Positions 39,589-49,568 are shown, counted from the first letter of the stretch. The stretch is 64,000 bases of DNA from Facklamia miroungae (GCF_012396555.1 NZ_JAAXPS010000003.1:186001-250000); one strand, 5' to 3'. Notes: a model not told the origin generated them from the letters alone. Numbers and translations are program-made.

Positions 39589-41871
39589 TTATAGGCTACG
39601 TAACCAGTCTAAGAAACGTTTAAATAAAGAAGTTTCTTCTGTTTTAACGGACTTAGGTTCATTTTCTTTATCAGGATTTAGTTTGCTAAGTCGGAGTCTT
39701 CTGCCTTGTTTTTCCTTTGCTAAACGTTCATCTAGATCTTTTTGACGTTGGGTTGCACGTTCGATTAATATTTCTTGCGAGTTAATTTTTTTATCATCAA
39801 TTATAATTGGACGGATATAATCACCATTTACTTGAAGTTCGCGTGCCTTCATATTATCAGCTAATTGAAGCTCTAGATAATCAATAATATCAGCTTCAAT
39901 ATCTTTATCTAAAATTGGAAATTCAATTTCTACGCGTTTGATCATGTTTCGTGTCATCATGTCAGCCGAAGAAAGGAAGAGATGGTTATCCCCATTATGG
40001 TTGAAATAATAAATTCGAGAGTGTTCTAAGAACCTTCCAACAATTGAACGAACGCGAATATTATCGGAAATACCAGGGATGCCCGGTTTCAAACAACAGA
40101 TCCCTCGAACGATTAGGTCAATTGAGATGCCTGCTTGACTGGCTTCATAAAGTTTATGAATGAGCGGCACATCTGTTAGCGAATTCATTTTGGCAATGAT
40201 ACGCCCATTACCATATTGCTTTTGAAAGACAATTTCTTCATCAATGTAATCCATTAGAGAGTCGCGAATAGCAAAGGGTGAAACGTGTAAGTGTTTATAA
40301 TCAGGCAAATTCGAATAACCGCTTAAATAATTAAAGAAGTGAGTGGCATCATCAATAAGCCCAGGATGGGTTGTGAAAAGGCCCATGTCAGTATAAATTT
40401 TGGCCGTTTTATCATTATAATTTCCTGTTCCTAAATGTAGATAAGGTTGAATTTTATTGTTTTCTTTGCGGATAACAAGCGAAATTTTTGAGTGTGTTTT
40501 TAATTCGCTCACTCCATAAAGGACATGACAACCCGCTTCTTCTAATTCTTTGGCCCAATACACATTATTTTCTTCATCGAAGCGAGCTTTTAATTCAACT
40601 AAGACAGTGACTTCTTTACCATTCTCAGCCGCCGTTTTCAAAGCAGAGATGATCGGTGAATTTTTGGATACTCGGTAGAGCGTTTGTTTGATCGCAATTG
40701 TGTGCGGGTCTTGAGCTGCAAAGGCGATTAAGTTAACCACAGGATCAAATGAATCGTAGGGGTGGTGAAGGAAAATATCATGATCTTTAACTTGAGTATA
40801 TAAATCTTCACCTAAATGCTTCGGATTAAGGAAAGGCACATGCTCTTCAAATAAGAATTGAGGGGCCGACTTCCCGATTTCTTCTCTTAGTTTAAACAGG
40901 AAAGTTAAGTCTAATGGACCATCAATTAGATAGACAGCATTGTCTTCTAAATCAAAAACTTCTTGTAAGTAAGATAATTGATTTTCAGAAAAATTCATTA
41001 GTCGGGACTTGTCAATTTCAACACGAACAGCCATGCCATTTTTTCTTTGTTTAACGTAATCTTCGATTAAAACAAGTAAATCGGAAGCACCATCTTCAAC
41101 AATTGAAAAATCGGCATTGCGCGTGATTCTAAATGGATAAGCAGCAACAACTTCATATCCTTCAAAAATATCATCCAGATGATGAATAATAATATCTTCT
41201 ACTAAGATAATTGAGTTAATCTGTCCCTCGATGACAAAATAACGGTCAATCAATTGTGGAATAGGAACAATTGCACGAAGTTCCTGACCATCTTTTTTCA
41301 GTTTGACCATAATGTTTATGACTTTATTGACCAGATGTGGGAAGGGCCGATAGGCATCAATACCTAAGGGCGAAAGGGTAGGTAGTAAGAGCGTTTTGAA
41401 ATAATATTCCATTTCAGCCCGTTCAGTAGTGGATAATTCGTCGATTGATTTCATTTGATAGCCGGTATTAGCTAGCAGCGGCATTAATTCATGATAACGC
41501 TTATATTGTTTATCGACGTTGCGGTGATTACGTTGACTAATATTTTCTAATAATTCCTTGGGTGTTTGACAGGTTTTATTCTCAGAGATTGCAACATGCG
41601 CTAAATATTGATCATAAACGCCTGAGACCCTGACCATAAAAAATTCATCAAGATTCGAAGAGGCAATGGCTAAGAAGTTCATTTGTTCCAGTAAAGGATT
41701 AGTCATATCATAAGCATTGTCGATACAACGCAAATTAAAATCTAACCAAGACAGTTCTCGATTAAAATAATAGTCTGGATTATCAAATTGACTACTGTTT
41801 TCACTAGAATCAGAACTTTGCTTTACTTTTTGAGCAACGATGTTTTTTTTCTTTTTTTTGGTCTCAGACAT
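39589..41871 (-). CDS. ppk1: Polyphosphate kinase 1
   Basis: 760 residues; makes polyphosphate from ATP reversibly. Order: a short lysine/serine-rich N-terminal extension (1-30), the N domain beginning YYFNRELSWLDFNLR, and the two phospholipase-D-like C domains. The phospho-acceptor is His460 in ELKTHSKISLVIR, followed by HLGTGNYNDKTAK (479-491). A second HKLYEASQAGISIDLIVRGICCLKPG segment belongs to the C-terminal domain. It starts 26 nt after ppx and is the last gene of that operon. Confidence 0.95.
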   Translation of the reverse strand: MSETKKKKKNIVAQKVKQSSDSSENSSQFDNPDYYFNRELSWLDFNLRCIDNAYDMTNPLLEQMNFLAIASSNLDEFFMVRVSGVYDQYLAHVAISENKTCQTPKELLENISQRNHRNVDKQYKRYHELMPLLANTGYQMKSIDELSTTERAEMEYYFKTLLLPTLSPLGIDAYRPFPHLVNKVINIMVKLKKDGQELRAIVPIPQLIDRYFVIEGQINSIILVEDIIIHHLDDIFEGYEVVAAYPFRITRNADFSIVEDGASDLLVLIEDYVKQRKNGMAVRVEIDKSRLMNFSENQLSYLQEVFDLEDNAVYLIDGPLDLTFLFKLREEIGKSAPQFLFEEHVPFLNPKHLGEDLYTQVKDHDIFLHHPYDSFDPVVNLIAFAAQDPHTIAIKQTLYRVSKNSPIISALKTAAENGKEVTVLVELKARFDEENNVYWAKELEEAGCHVLYGVSELKTHSKISLVIRKENNKIQPYLHLGTGNYNDKTAKIYTDMGLFTTHPGLIDDATHFFNYLSGYSNLPDYKHLHVSPFAIRDSLMDYIDEEIVFQKQYGNGRIIAKMNSLTDVPLIHKLYEASQAGISIDLIVRGICCLKPGIPGISDNIRVRSIVGRFLEHSRIYYFNHNGDNHLFLSSADMMTRNMIKRVEIEFPILDKDIEADIIDYLELQLADNMKARELQVNGDYIRPIIIDDKKINSQEILIERATQRQKDLDERLAKEKQGRRLRLSKLNPDKENEPKSVKTEETSLFKRFLDWLRSL

Positions 41872-41897
41872 TTTCTCAGTTCTCCTCTCAATTCTTA

Positions 41898-43451
41898 TTA
41901 AGCATCTAAATCGACATATTTCAGTTTTAAGGACCCATTCAAGCTGCGAGCAATATGTTTAGAATGGCGCTCGGCTCGATATTGTTCAGCCACTACAGGG
42001 CCGTGATGATAGAGTGTTAATAGATAATCTTTTTTCTTTTTTTCAAGTTTGACTTTTTTGATCGGGGAGGTTTTTGAGTCGTTTAAGGCTTGGCTAAATT
42101 TTAGGATGCCTCCTAGTGATTGCAATTCTTTCATGTCATTTTCACTAAACCAATCGACGAAGGGTTGGCAATATTGATAGAGTAATGATTTATTGCGATA
42201 ACTACTCAATAGAGCTAAACGAACACGATCACGGTGAGAGAACCCTGCTAAGTCCATATTCGATAAGAGATAAAATGTAGTCTGGGAGTCTGCTTCTTGC
42301 GAAATAAATTGACCACATTTATAGAGGTAACTAGCCATTTCAAGTTCAACTTGTTGAGCATAAGAATAATTCAATTGACTCAAATCAGTGAGCTGTTTAT
42401 AGAGGTCGATAGCTATCTTACTCCTGACCTCGGCAACTTTTGGATGGACTTTAAAATCACGGCATAATTTGGCCACGCTTCGCACATGGATATGCTCAGG
42501 ATCGATTGGCTGGTCGAAATGATCGTTTAAGTAGTATGTAATGATACCTTCTCTAAGACCCTGTCTAGAAATATATAAAGTTGGGGCATCAACCACTTGA
42601 TAAAGCTCTATCAGGGCTAAATTGGCAGGGATAATAATATCGGTTCGATCAGAACTTAAGCCGTCAATATCTTGCATATCCTGATAATTAGTTGTTTGAA
42701 AAAGATCGAGTGTAGTTTCTAAGTTTATTTCTGATAGTCGGTAGCCATGCAGACCTGCAATGGGGTAACGCTGTAAACGTTGATGAACTTGAGCAATATT
42801 ACGAGCAGATCCTCCCACTGCGACAATAGGATATTCGATTTTTTTTAACCATGAGAGTGATTTGAAGGCTTTTTGAAGGTAGCGTCGGGTTTTTTCAATG
42901 GCTACGGCATCATTATGTTCTTTACCTGCGAAAAATTTCTCTTTAAGGCTCACAACTCCAAAAGGAAAGGAGTGATAATGCTTAATTTCTTTGTTTTCTG
43001 ATAGAGTAATCTCACAAGAGCCACCCCCCAAGTCAATTGTTACCATATTACGGTTTGGCAAGGAGTGTGAAATGGCATATTGACCAAGTGAAGCCTCTTC
43101 TTTTTCGGACAAGATCCGGATTTCGATACCAGTTTCATCTAAAACGCGTTGGATAATGGTCTCTTGATTTGCAGATTGACGAATGGCTGCCGTAGCAAAG
43201 ACAATCAATTCTTCAATTTCGTGTGCTCTGGCTGCGTAATTAAAGCTGGCGAGTGTTTCGGTTAGTTTTTGAATTCCTTGGTCGGCCATGACAATTTGCT
43301 CGTGATCATCGTTTATTAAATATTGAGATAAACGAGCTGCAACCTTGAGGTTCGTAATTTCATGAATTTCAAAGTGGCTATCAATCCCATAGATGACCAT
43401 GCGGATTGTATTTGAGCCGATATCGATTAATCCTACTTTATTGGAATACAT
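41898..43451 (-). CDS. ppx: Exopolyphosphatase / GppA-like phosphatase
   Basis: 517 residues, the long two-domain form: an ASKHA phosphatase domain followed by an HD-like helical domain. Phosphate loops are DIGSNTIRM (10-18) and IDLGGGSCE (139-147), with acidic SEKEEASLG near 115-123. The C-terminal part (about 310-517) is helical with a basic end. It could cleave polyphosphate or pppGpp; linkage to ppk1 favours exopolyphosphatase. It lies 41 nt after the ndt gene. Confidence 0.9.
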   Translation of the reverse strand: MYSNKVGLIDIGSNTIRMVIYGIDSHFEIHEITNLKVAARLSQYLINDDHEQIVMADQGIQKLTETLASFNYAARAHEIEELIVFATAAIRQSANQETIIQRVLDETGIEIRILSEKEEASLGQYAISHSLPNRNMVTIDLGGGSCEITLSENKEIKHYHSFPFGVVSLKEKFFAGKEHNDAVAIEKTRRYLQKAFKSLSWLKKIEYPIVAVGGSARNIAQVHQRLQRYPIAGLHGYRLSEINLETTLDLFQTTNYQDMQDIDGLSSDRTDIIIPANLALIELYQVVDAPTLYISRQGLREGIITYYLNDHFDQPIDPEHIHVRSVAKLCRDFKVHPKVAEVRSKIAIDLYKQLTDLSQLNYSYAQQVELEMASYLYKCGQFISQEADSQTTFYLLSNMDLAGFSHRDRVRLALLSSYRNKSLLYQYCQPFVDWFSENDMKELQSLGGILKFSQALNDSKTSPIKKVKLEKKKKDYLLTLYHHGPVVAEQYRAERHSKHIARSLNGSLKLKYVDLDA

Positions 43452-43492
43452 TCATTTCCACCTATCTATTTTGACTTAGTAACTTATTAGCA

Positions 43493-43978
43493 TTATTGAT
43501 TGCTAAGGATCTCTTCAATTGCTTGAACAAGCTCAGAAGAGTGCCTAACAATCTTTCCATTTAATTTGATAAGACCTACTGTATAGAGGTTTACGTAGGG
43601 AAACTGTGACTCAGCAACATCTTTGAGTGCTTCAATTTTTTGAGGATTATCTGCCCCTTGCTGTCTCGTATCGGAAAAGAGACCAATAATTGGAATGCCT
43701 GCTTGATAAGCAATACCAATTTCACTAGCTACTCCAGGATCGATGATTTGACCATCAAGAACGGCTACTAAAAGATCACTTTCTAATACAGCTTCCGTAT
43801 CCAAACGAGCAATCATTTTTGAATCAGCATAAGCTTGTTTATCATTGATTTCAGCTTGCTCTTGTGGGAGGAAGATATCTAATTCAGGCATGGCTTGACG
43901 TAATTCATTAGCAACTTTTTGATTAAAGGCTAGTTCCATTTCATTAAAGAGGGGGCTAGCAAAATATAATTTAGTCAT
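43493..43978 (-). CDS. Nucleoside 2-deoxyribosyltransferase
   Basis: 161 residues. The family pattern is complete: LYFASPLFNEMELAFN at the start, ESDLLVAVLDGQIIDPGVASEIGIAYQAG in the centre with the likely nucleophile Glu86, and IPIIGLFSDTRQQ. It transfers deoxyribose between bases, supporting salvage in organisms lacking de novo routes. It is the first gene of ndt-ppx-ppk1; the functional link to polyphosphate is not obvious. A -10 box TATAAT lies on the minus strand at 44040-44045. Confidence 0.9.
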   Translation of the reverse strand: MTKLYFASPLFNEMELAFNQKVANELRQAMPELDIFLPQEQAEINDKQAYADSKMIARLDTEAVLESDLLVAVLDGQIIDPGVASEIGIAYQAGIPIIGLFSDTRQQGADNPQKIEALKDVAESQFPYVNLYTVGLIKLNGKIVRHSSELVQAIEEILSNQ

Positions 43979-44098
43979 TGAATGATCCTTTCAAAAAATG
44001 ATAGTAGTGAACATCTCTAAATAGAACGGACACAAATCTATTATAGTAAATTTTTCCTGTTTCGTGTATTAATTCATTAGATTCTTTTAGATTAATTA

Positions 44099-44136
44099 TA
44101 AAAAAAACATAGTTAGTAGTTTATATACTAACTATG
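44099..44136 (-). terminator. Terminator of the cop operon
   Basis: CATAGTTAGTA (44108-44118) and TACTAACTATG (44126-44136) form an 11-bp perfect stem with a 7-nt loop. On the minus strand it is followed by eight T. Confidence 0.85.
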
Positions 44137-44145
44137 GCAAAAGAT

Positions 44146-46614
44146 TTAAGCTAAATATTTGAGACGTAGAGCATTTAGTAGAACAGATATTGAAGAGAAA
44201 CTCATAGCAAAAGCTGCGATCATCGGATTAAGCAAAGGCCCGCCAAATAGATAAAAGAATCCCATAGCAAAAGGGATACCAATTATATTATAGAAGAAAG
44301 CCCAGAAAAGATTTTGTTTAATATTGCGTATGGTCGCATGGCTTAATTGAATAGCTGTTGGAATAGTCGTTAGATTGTCATTCATAAGCACAATATCGGC
44401 TGATTCAATCGCAATATCGGTTCCTGAACCGATAGCCATACCTATATCGGCTTGAGCGAGAGCAGGGGCATCATTGATCCCATCACCTACCATAATTACT
44501 TTATTACCCTCCGCTTGTACTTTTTTAACAATCTTTGATTTGTCTTCTGGTAAGACTTCCGCAAAAACTTGGTCAAGTCCGACTACTTGTCCGATATGCT
44601 TGGCAGTTGCTTGATTATCGCCGGTTACCATTATCACTTTTAATCCCATTTCTTTAAGTTGCTGAACAACTCCTGCACTAGATTCTTTGATAGGATCTGA
44701 AATGGCTAAAATCCCATGAAATTCTTTGTCAATACTAAAATAAATAACGGTTTTTGCTTGTTCACTTAGTTTTTCAGCTTGAGCAAGAAATTCTTGCGGA
44801 ATGGGAGAGGTCAATATTTCATTCATCAATCGTAGATTTCCTATATGGATAACGGATTGATTGACAACTCCACTGATTCCTTTTCCTGTGATGGTTTGAA
44901 TTTGTTTGAGAGGTGTATATTGGATGTTTTGACTTTCAGCGAAATTAATGACTGCCTTTGCTAAAGGATGTTCAGAATTGGATTCTACACTGGCTAGCAT
45001 ACTCAATACGATGTCTTTTTTGTCTTCTGACAAAGGATAGAAGTCAGTCACACTTGTTTTACCTTGGGTGATGGTTCCTGTTTTATCCAGCAAAATAGTA
45101 TCAGCCTGGTGGGTGGTTTCTAAACTTTGACTACTTTTAATCAGAATCCCCTTTTGAGCAGCATTTCCAGTACCAACCATAATAGCAGTAGGGGTAGCGA
45201 GTCCAAGCGCACAAGGACAAGCAATAATTAGTACACTAATAAAAATCTGTAAACTAAAAGTTAAGGATTGATTCATAATAAGTAACCAAAAAAGACCGCT
45301 TAGAATGGCAATAATCATAACACTTGGTACAAAATAGGAAGCTACCTGATCTGCAAATTTTGCAATTTGGGCTTTAGAAGATTGAGCTTCATTAACTAAT
45401 TTAATAATTTGTGAGAGGGTAGTATCTTGTCCAACACGAGTGACTTCAACAGTGAAGGAACCCGTCTTATTAATACTGGCGCCCGTCACCTTATCCCCCG
45501 CTTTTTTGCCGACAGGCATCGATTCTCCGGTTAGCATCGACTCATCGATACTCGATTGTCCTTGGAGAATGACTCCATCCATAGGAATGGTATCACCTGG
45601 TCTTATTTGCAGGTGGTCGCCGGGTTGTATTCGCTCGCTAGGAATAATTTCAATCGATCCATCTTCTTTAATTCTTCTTGCTTCTTTTGGAGCTAAATCC
45701 ATTAAAGATTTGATGGCAGAAGAGGTTCTTCCCTTAGCAAGATCTTCCAAGTATTTACCAAGAGTCATCAAAGTAACAATCACTGCGGCTGATTCAAAAT
45801 ATAATTCTAAATGATGACCTGATGGATTAGGATGAAGTAAAAGATAAATAGTGACAACGACTCCTTGAATAAAGGCAGCCCCACTACCAATCGCCACTAG
45901 AGAATCCATATTAGGATGACGATTGATTAGACTCTTAAATCCACGAATAAACATTTCTTTACCTAAATACAGTAAACCGGCACTTAAAAAGAGTTGTAAC
46001 AAAGCATGGATTAGTGGGTTTTGTTTGATGGACAGAATAGAGGGTAAGTTGATACCTATCATTGGACCCATGGCTATTAGTAAGAGCGGTAAGGTTAATA
46101 AGACCATACCGTATATTTTTCGTTTGCTTTTAGTCAAATGCTTTTGTTCTCGTTCGATATCTTTTTGATAGTGTTCTTCAGGTGAAATAATTAAGCTAGC
46201 GTCGTAACCGACTTGTTGAACTGCTTGAATTGCTTGTTCAGGATGTGCTTTATCTTTCCATTCGATGTTCAATGTAGCAGTCGCATAGTTAACTTGAGCC
46301 GAGTGAACATCAGGCATTTCCTTGGCAGCTTTTTCGACCGTTTGAGCACATGAAGCACAGGACATACCCTCAATGCGAAAATTTTGGATAAGGGCTTCAT
46401 CAAAAGATGGAAGGAGATGGTAACCAACGTTTTCAATGCGGTCTGCCATTTTTTCAAAATTGATGATTTGTGGATCATAATCTACTTTGACTGTTTGCTG
46501 GAGTAAATTAACTTGGGCTTGGTTAACCCCTTCTGTTGCATTTAAGGCCTTTTCTACTGTACTCGCACAAGCAGCACAAGACATTCCTTCAATAGAATAA
46601 ATGGTGGATTTCAT
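44146..46614 (-). CDS. copA: Copper-exporting P1B-type ATPase
   Basis: 822 residues. Two N-terminal metal-binding HMA domains carry CAAC (13-16) and CASC (86-89). Then come eight membrane helices with CPC (466-468), the phosphorylation site DKTGT (Asp510), the HP dipeptide (549-550) and GDGINDAP (710-717). MSFSS in the last helix supports Cu+ specificity. It is last in copY-copZ-copA. GGAGG lies upstream of the ATG. By family knowledge it exports Cu+; the gene name copA versus copB usage varies between genera. Confidence 0.96.
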   Translation of the reverse strand: MKSTIYSIEGMSCAACASTVEKALNATEGVNQAQVNLLQQTVKVDYDPQIINFEKMADRIENVGYHLLPSFDEALIQNFRIEGMSCASCAQTVEKAAKEMPDVHSAQVNYATATLNIEWKDKAHPEQAIQAVQQVGYDASLIISPEEHYQKDIEREQKHLTKSKRKIYGMVLLTLPLLLIAMGPMIGINLPSILSIKQNPLIHALLQLFLSAGLLYLGKEMFIRGFKSLINRHPNMDSLVAIGSGAAFIQGVVVTIYLLLHPNPSGHHLELYFESAAVIVTLMTLGKYLEDLAKGRTSSAIKSLMDLAPKEARRIKEDGSIEIIPSERIQPGDHLQIRPGDTIPMDGVILQGQSSIDESMLTGESMPVGKKAGDKVTGASINKTGSFTVEVTRVGQDTTLSQIIKLVNEAQSSKAQIAKFADQVASYFVPSVMIIAILSGLFWLLIMNQSLTFSLQIFISVLIIACPCALGLATPTAIMVGTGNAAQKGILIKSSQSLETTHQADTILLDKTGTITQGKTSVTDFYPLSEDKKDIVLSMLASVESNSEHPLAKAVINFAESQNIQYTPLKQIQTITGKGISGVVNQSVIHIGNLRLMNEILTSPIPQEFLAQAEKLSEQAKTVIYFSIDKEFHGILAISDPIKESSAGVVQQLKEMGLKVIMVTGDNQATAKHIGQVVGLDQVFAEVLPEDKSKIVKKVQAEGNKVIMVGDGINDAPALAQADIGMAIGSGTDIAIESADIVLMNDNLTTIPTAIQLSHATIRNIKQNLFWAFFYNIIGIPFAMGFFYLFGGPLLNPMIAAFAMSFSSISVLLNALRLKYLA

Positions 46615-46634
46615 ACTAGACCTCCCTGACAGGT

Positions 46635-46844
46635 TTATTTTTTGGATAGTTGATAATGGGTATCCTTCAATTGATGATTCAGATCTTCTATGGTTAAATG
46701 ATCTTGAAATTCAATAGTGACCTCTTTATTGTCTAATTGAATATGAAGGTTCTCTACTCCATCGATCGCTAAAAGTAAATCTTGAATTGTTTGAGCGCAA
46801 TGACTACATGACATCCCTTGGACTGTAAAAGTTTGTTTTTCCAT
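46635..46844 (-). CDS. copZ: Copper chaperone CopZ
   Basis: 69 residues, a single HMA domain beginning MEKQTFTVQGMSCSHCAQ with the Cu+-binding Cys13 and Cys16. It would carry Cu+ to CopA and to CopY. TGGAGG precedes the ATG; copA follows 20 nt after the stop. Confidence 0.95.
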   Translation of the reverse strand: MEKQTFTVQGMSCSHCAQTIQDLLLAIDGVENLHIQLDNKEVTIEFQDHLTIEDLNHQLKDTHYQLSKK

Positions 46845-46862
46845 GATAATTCCTCCATTAAA

Positions 46863-47312
46863 TTAATGTGATTGAGAATGACAACAACATTGGCCAGATG
46901 GACAGTTACATACAAGTTGTTGTGGAGAAGTTTGCTTTTTAATTAAAAGCTGACTAATTAACTGTTGACAATCCTCTTGCGATAAGTTGGTTTGATCTAA
47001 GAGTTGACTAATGGCTTCAGCTTTTTGAAGATTACAAATCCGCTGAAGAAAACTATTTAAGACTAGCTGATTAGCTTTTTTTTCACTAATTGTAGCTTGA
47101 TAATGGTAGGGTTTTTGATCACCGGTCAGTATTAAATGCTTTTTTTGTAAAAGACGATTAATTAAAGTCTTGATGGTTGCCTCCTTCCAATCTGAAAATT
47201 GATTTGCAATGTCAATAATTTGACGAGAGGTAAGGGGTTGATGGGACCAGACGATCCGCATGATTTCCCATTCTGCATCGCTAATAGTTGGAACTGAAAG
47301 TTCTTCTTGCAT
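46863..47312 (-). CDS. copY: Copper-responsive repressor CopY
   Basis: 149 residues from the ATG at 47310-47312; a TTG codon directly upstream is not needed. The N-terminal winged helix is of the BlaI/MecI type (ISDAEWEIMRIVWSHQPLTSRQIIDI). The C-terminus has the metal hook Cys135-x-Cys137-x4-Cys142-x-Cys144, the CxC-x4-CxC pattern of CopY, with an extra cysteine at 143. Zn-CopY holds DNA and Cu+ releases it, by family knowledge. GAGAGGAG precedes the start. Two cop boxes lie just upstream. Confidence 0.95.
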   Translation of the reverse strand: MQEELSVPTISDAEWEIMRIVWSHQPLTSRQIIDIANQFSDWKEATIKTLINRLLQKKHLILTGDQKPYHYQATISEKKANQLVLNSFLQRICNLQKAEAISQLLDQTNLSQEDCQQLISQLLIKKQTSPQQLVCNCPSGQCCCHSQSH

Positions 47313-47331
47313 CAAAAAACTCCTCTCTGAT

Positions 47332-47366
47332 TACATTTGTAACTATAATTAAAGTTTACATCTGTA
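47332..47366 (-). promoter_or_regulatory. Two cop boxes in the copYZA promoter
   Basis: TACATTTGTA (47332-47341) and TACATCTGTA (47357-47366) both fit the CopY operator TACAnnTGTA. Their centres are 25 bp apart. A minus-strand promoter, -35 near TTTACA at 47362-47367 and -10 TATAGT at 47341-47346, lies across them, so bound CopY would block RNA polymerase. Confidence 0.9.
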
Positions 47367-47413
47367 AACACATAATTGCAAGTTTAACCTTAGTTTTTTA
47401 TACGATTTACCGC

Positions 47414-47419
47414 TATAAT
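47414..47419 (+). promoter_or_regulatory. Possible -10 box for the DUF4349 lipoprotein gene
   Basis: A perfect TATAAT lies 28 nt before the start codon. A -35 TTAGTT at about 18-bp spacing is weak. Confidence 0.4.
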
Positions 47420-47446
47420 AAAGAAAAATAATATGTAGGAGGGAAA

Positions 47447-48490
47447 ATGATGAAGAAGTACTACAAATTATTGGCTCTAATACTAGCAATGGCATTAGGT
47501 CTGATTGCTTGTGATAGTGGAAATAAAGGGCCATCTAACTCACAAAATGTTTCAGAACGAGTCCTCACAGATACAAAAGATATGGATAATCAGCAAATGA
47601 AAATGGCTGATGAAAACTATCAAGAGGAATCTAATGTAGATCAAAGTTACCTCATTCAAAATGCTGATATGTATTTTGAGACTTTAAAGTATGATGATTC
47701 TAAAAAAGCCTTGTTCGAAATCATTAATAATAGCCAAGGTACGATTCAGTACCAAAATGAATTTCTCATGGATGGTGGGTATGATTCCGATGCTAATCAA
47801 GAATTGAGAGAGTTAAGTTTGGTGGCTCGTATACCTCAAGCCGATTTTAATCAAACGTTTGAAAAGCTTCAAGATTTACCAAATGCCTCACTACAATCTG
47901 CAAGTAGGGGATCTGAAGATGTGACACGATCGGTGAATGATATTGAGATACGTATAAAGGCCGTAGAAGATCGTTTAGAACGCCTGAATGATTTATTAGA
48001 TAAAGCAGAGAAGATTGAAGAAATTGTTCGAATTCAAACAGAAATTGAAAATGCTATTGTGCAAAGAGATCAATATTTGGCAGAAAAAGCTAATCTTAAA
48101 AATGAAATTGATCAGGCTACAATAAATATAACTTTGCGTGAACGCTATGTATTAGCGCAAGAGCGTAATCAAAACTATTCTTTTAGCACCCGTATTGCGA
48201 ATACATTTAAACAAGCTTTAGTTTCGACTAAATGGCTGTTGGAAAATATAGTCCTCTTTTTGGTAGCCGCTTTCCCATTACTAATGATCCTGTTGATTTT
48301 ATATCTGTTCTACCGGTTAGTGGTTAAACAATTTTTAAAAAATTATCGCATGTATCATCCTAAAAAAGAAAAAAAGAATAAAATGTTGGCCGGAACGGAA
48401 AATGAAGAGAATGAAAAGTCTGAGACATCAATTAAACAGACACTTCCTCTCAATGAAACAGATGAAAAAAGTGAAAACATCCGAAAATAG
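47447..48490 (+). CDS. DUF4349 domain lipoprotein
   Basis: 347 residues. A signal peptide ends in the lipobox LIAC (Cys22 if translation starts at 47447, Cys21 from the adjacent ATG at 47450, which has better spacing to AGGAGG). The extracellular part has the DUF4349 pattern with a long coiled coil (RIKAVEDRLERLNDLLDKAEK, then VRIQTEIENAIVQRDQYLAEK), followed by a membrane helix (about 270-293) and a charged cytoplasmic or C-terminal tail. Having both a lipid anchor and a transmembrane helix is normal for the family. Its function is unknown. Confidence 0.85.
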   Translation: MMKKYYKLLALILAMALGLIACDSGNKGPSNSQNVSERVLTDTKDMDNQQMKMADENYQEESNVDQSYLIQNADMYFETLKYDDSKKALFEIINNSQGTIQYQNEFLMDGGYDSDANQELRELSLVARIPQADFNQTFEKLQDLPNASLQSASRGSEDVTRSVNDIEIRIKAVEDRLERLNDLLDKAEKIEEIVRIQTEIENAIVQRDQYLAEKANLKNEIDQATINITLRERYVLAQERNQNYSFSTRIANTFKQALVSTKWLLENIVLFLVAAFPLLMILLILYLFYRLVVKQFLKNYRMYHPKKEKKNKMLAGTENEENEKSETSIKQTLPLNETDEKSENIRK

Positions 48491-48529
48491 TCAAATCTAA
48501 AACAATTAATAATGAATTAAATGAAATTA

Positions 48530-48558
48530 TTGAGAACAGTTTTATAAAGGTGTATCAT
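48530..48558 (+). promoter_or_regulatory. Promoter of pta
   Basis: TTGAGA (48530-48535) and TATCAT (48553-48558) are 17 bp apart, 36 nt before the pta start. Confidence 0.6.
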
Positions 48559-48593
48559 AATAGTGATAGCGAAATATAAGGAGTGGTTCATAC

Positions 48594-49568
48594 ATGTTTC
48601 AACAGTTACAAGACAATATTAAGGGTAAAAATATTTCCATTGTTTTCCCCGAGGGAAATGATGCGCGTGTTTTAGGTGCAGCTGTTCGCTTGCATGCTGA
48701 AGATATTGTAAAGCCGATTGTATTAGGAAATGAAAAAGAAATTAGAAAATTAGCTGAAGAAAAAAATTGGGTGATTGAAGGAATCACAATTCATGACCCA
48801 TCAAATTATGCAAAAATGGACGAATTAGTTGAGGCTTTCGTGGAACGCCGCAAGGGGAAAAATACGCGTGAACAAGCTGTTGAAATGTTAAAAGATCCTG
48901 CTTATTTTGGTACGATGCTCGTCTATACTGGAGAAGCGGATGGAATGGTTTGTGGGGCTGTTTATTCAACGAGCGATACTGTCAGACCTGCTTTGCAAAT
49001 TATTAAAACTCGTCCAGGCGTTAACCTCATCTCAGGTGCTTTTATCATGGTACCACCCCATACCAATGGTCAAAAGCTAGTCTTTGCTGATTGTGCGATC
49101 AATATTAACCCTGATTCACAATCACTAGCTGAAATAGCAGTCGAGAGTGCTAAGACAGCTAAAATTTTCGGTATTGATCCTAAAGTAGCCATGTTAAGCT
49201 TTTCCTCCCATGGATCTGCTAAGTCACCAGAGGTTGATAAGGTGGCTGAAGCAACAAAAATGGCTAAAGAACTTGCACCAGAATTAATCATTGATGGAGA
49301 AATTCAATTTGATGCAGCTATTGTTCCAGAAGTTGCTGCTCAAAAAGTTCCGGGATCCATCTTAGATGGACAAGCTACCGTGTTTGTCTTCCCTGAAATC
49401 CAATCAGGTAATATCGGCTATAAAATTGCTCAACGTCTTGGAAACTTCCAAGCGGTCGGTCCGATTCTGCAAGGTCTTAACAAGCCGGTTTCTGACCTTT
49501 CACGAGGTTGCGTAGAAGAAGATGTTTTCAAGGTAGCCATTATTACAGCCAATCAAGTGATCGGTTAA
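48594..49568 (+). CDS. pta: Phosphate acetyltransferase
   Basis: 324 residues, the short one-domain form. It converts acetyl-CoA and phosphate to acetyl phosphate in fermentative acetate and ATP production. Motifs are VFPEGNDARVLGAAVRL, GMVCGAVYSTSDTVRPALQIIKT and SFSSHGSAKSPEVDKV, with a C-terminal GNIGYKIAQRLGNFQAVGPILQGL. AAGGAG lies 10 nt before the ATG. It is monocistronic with its own promoter and terminator; ackA is not in the window. Confidence 0.97.
   Translation: MFQQLQDNIKGKNISIVFPEGNDARVLGAAVRLHAEDIVKPIVLGNEKEIRKLAEEKNWVIEGITIHDPSNYAKMDELVEAFVERRKGKNTREQAVEMLKDPAYFGTMLVYTGEADGMVCGAVYSTSDTVRPALQIIKTRPGVNLISGAFIMVPPHTNGQKLVFADCAININPDSQSLAEIAVESAKTAKIFGIDPKVAMLSFSSHGSAKSPEVDKVAEATKMAKELAPELIIDGEIQFDAAIVPEVAAQKVPGSILDGQATVFVFPEIQSGNIGYKIAQRLGNFQAVGPILQGLNKPVSDLSRGCVEEDVFKVAIITANQVIG

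Noticed and set aside
45440..45814. Plus-strand open frame of 124 codons antisense to copA
   Set aside because: Shadow frame; copA is fully motif-supported in the other strand.
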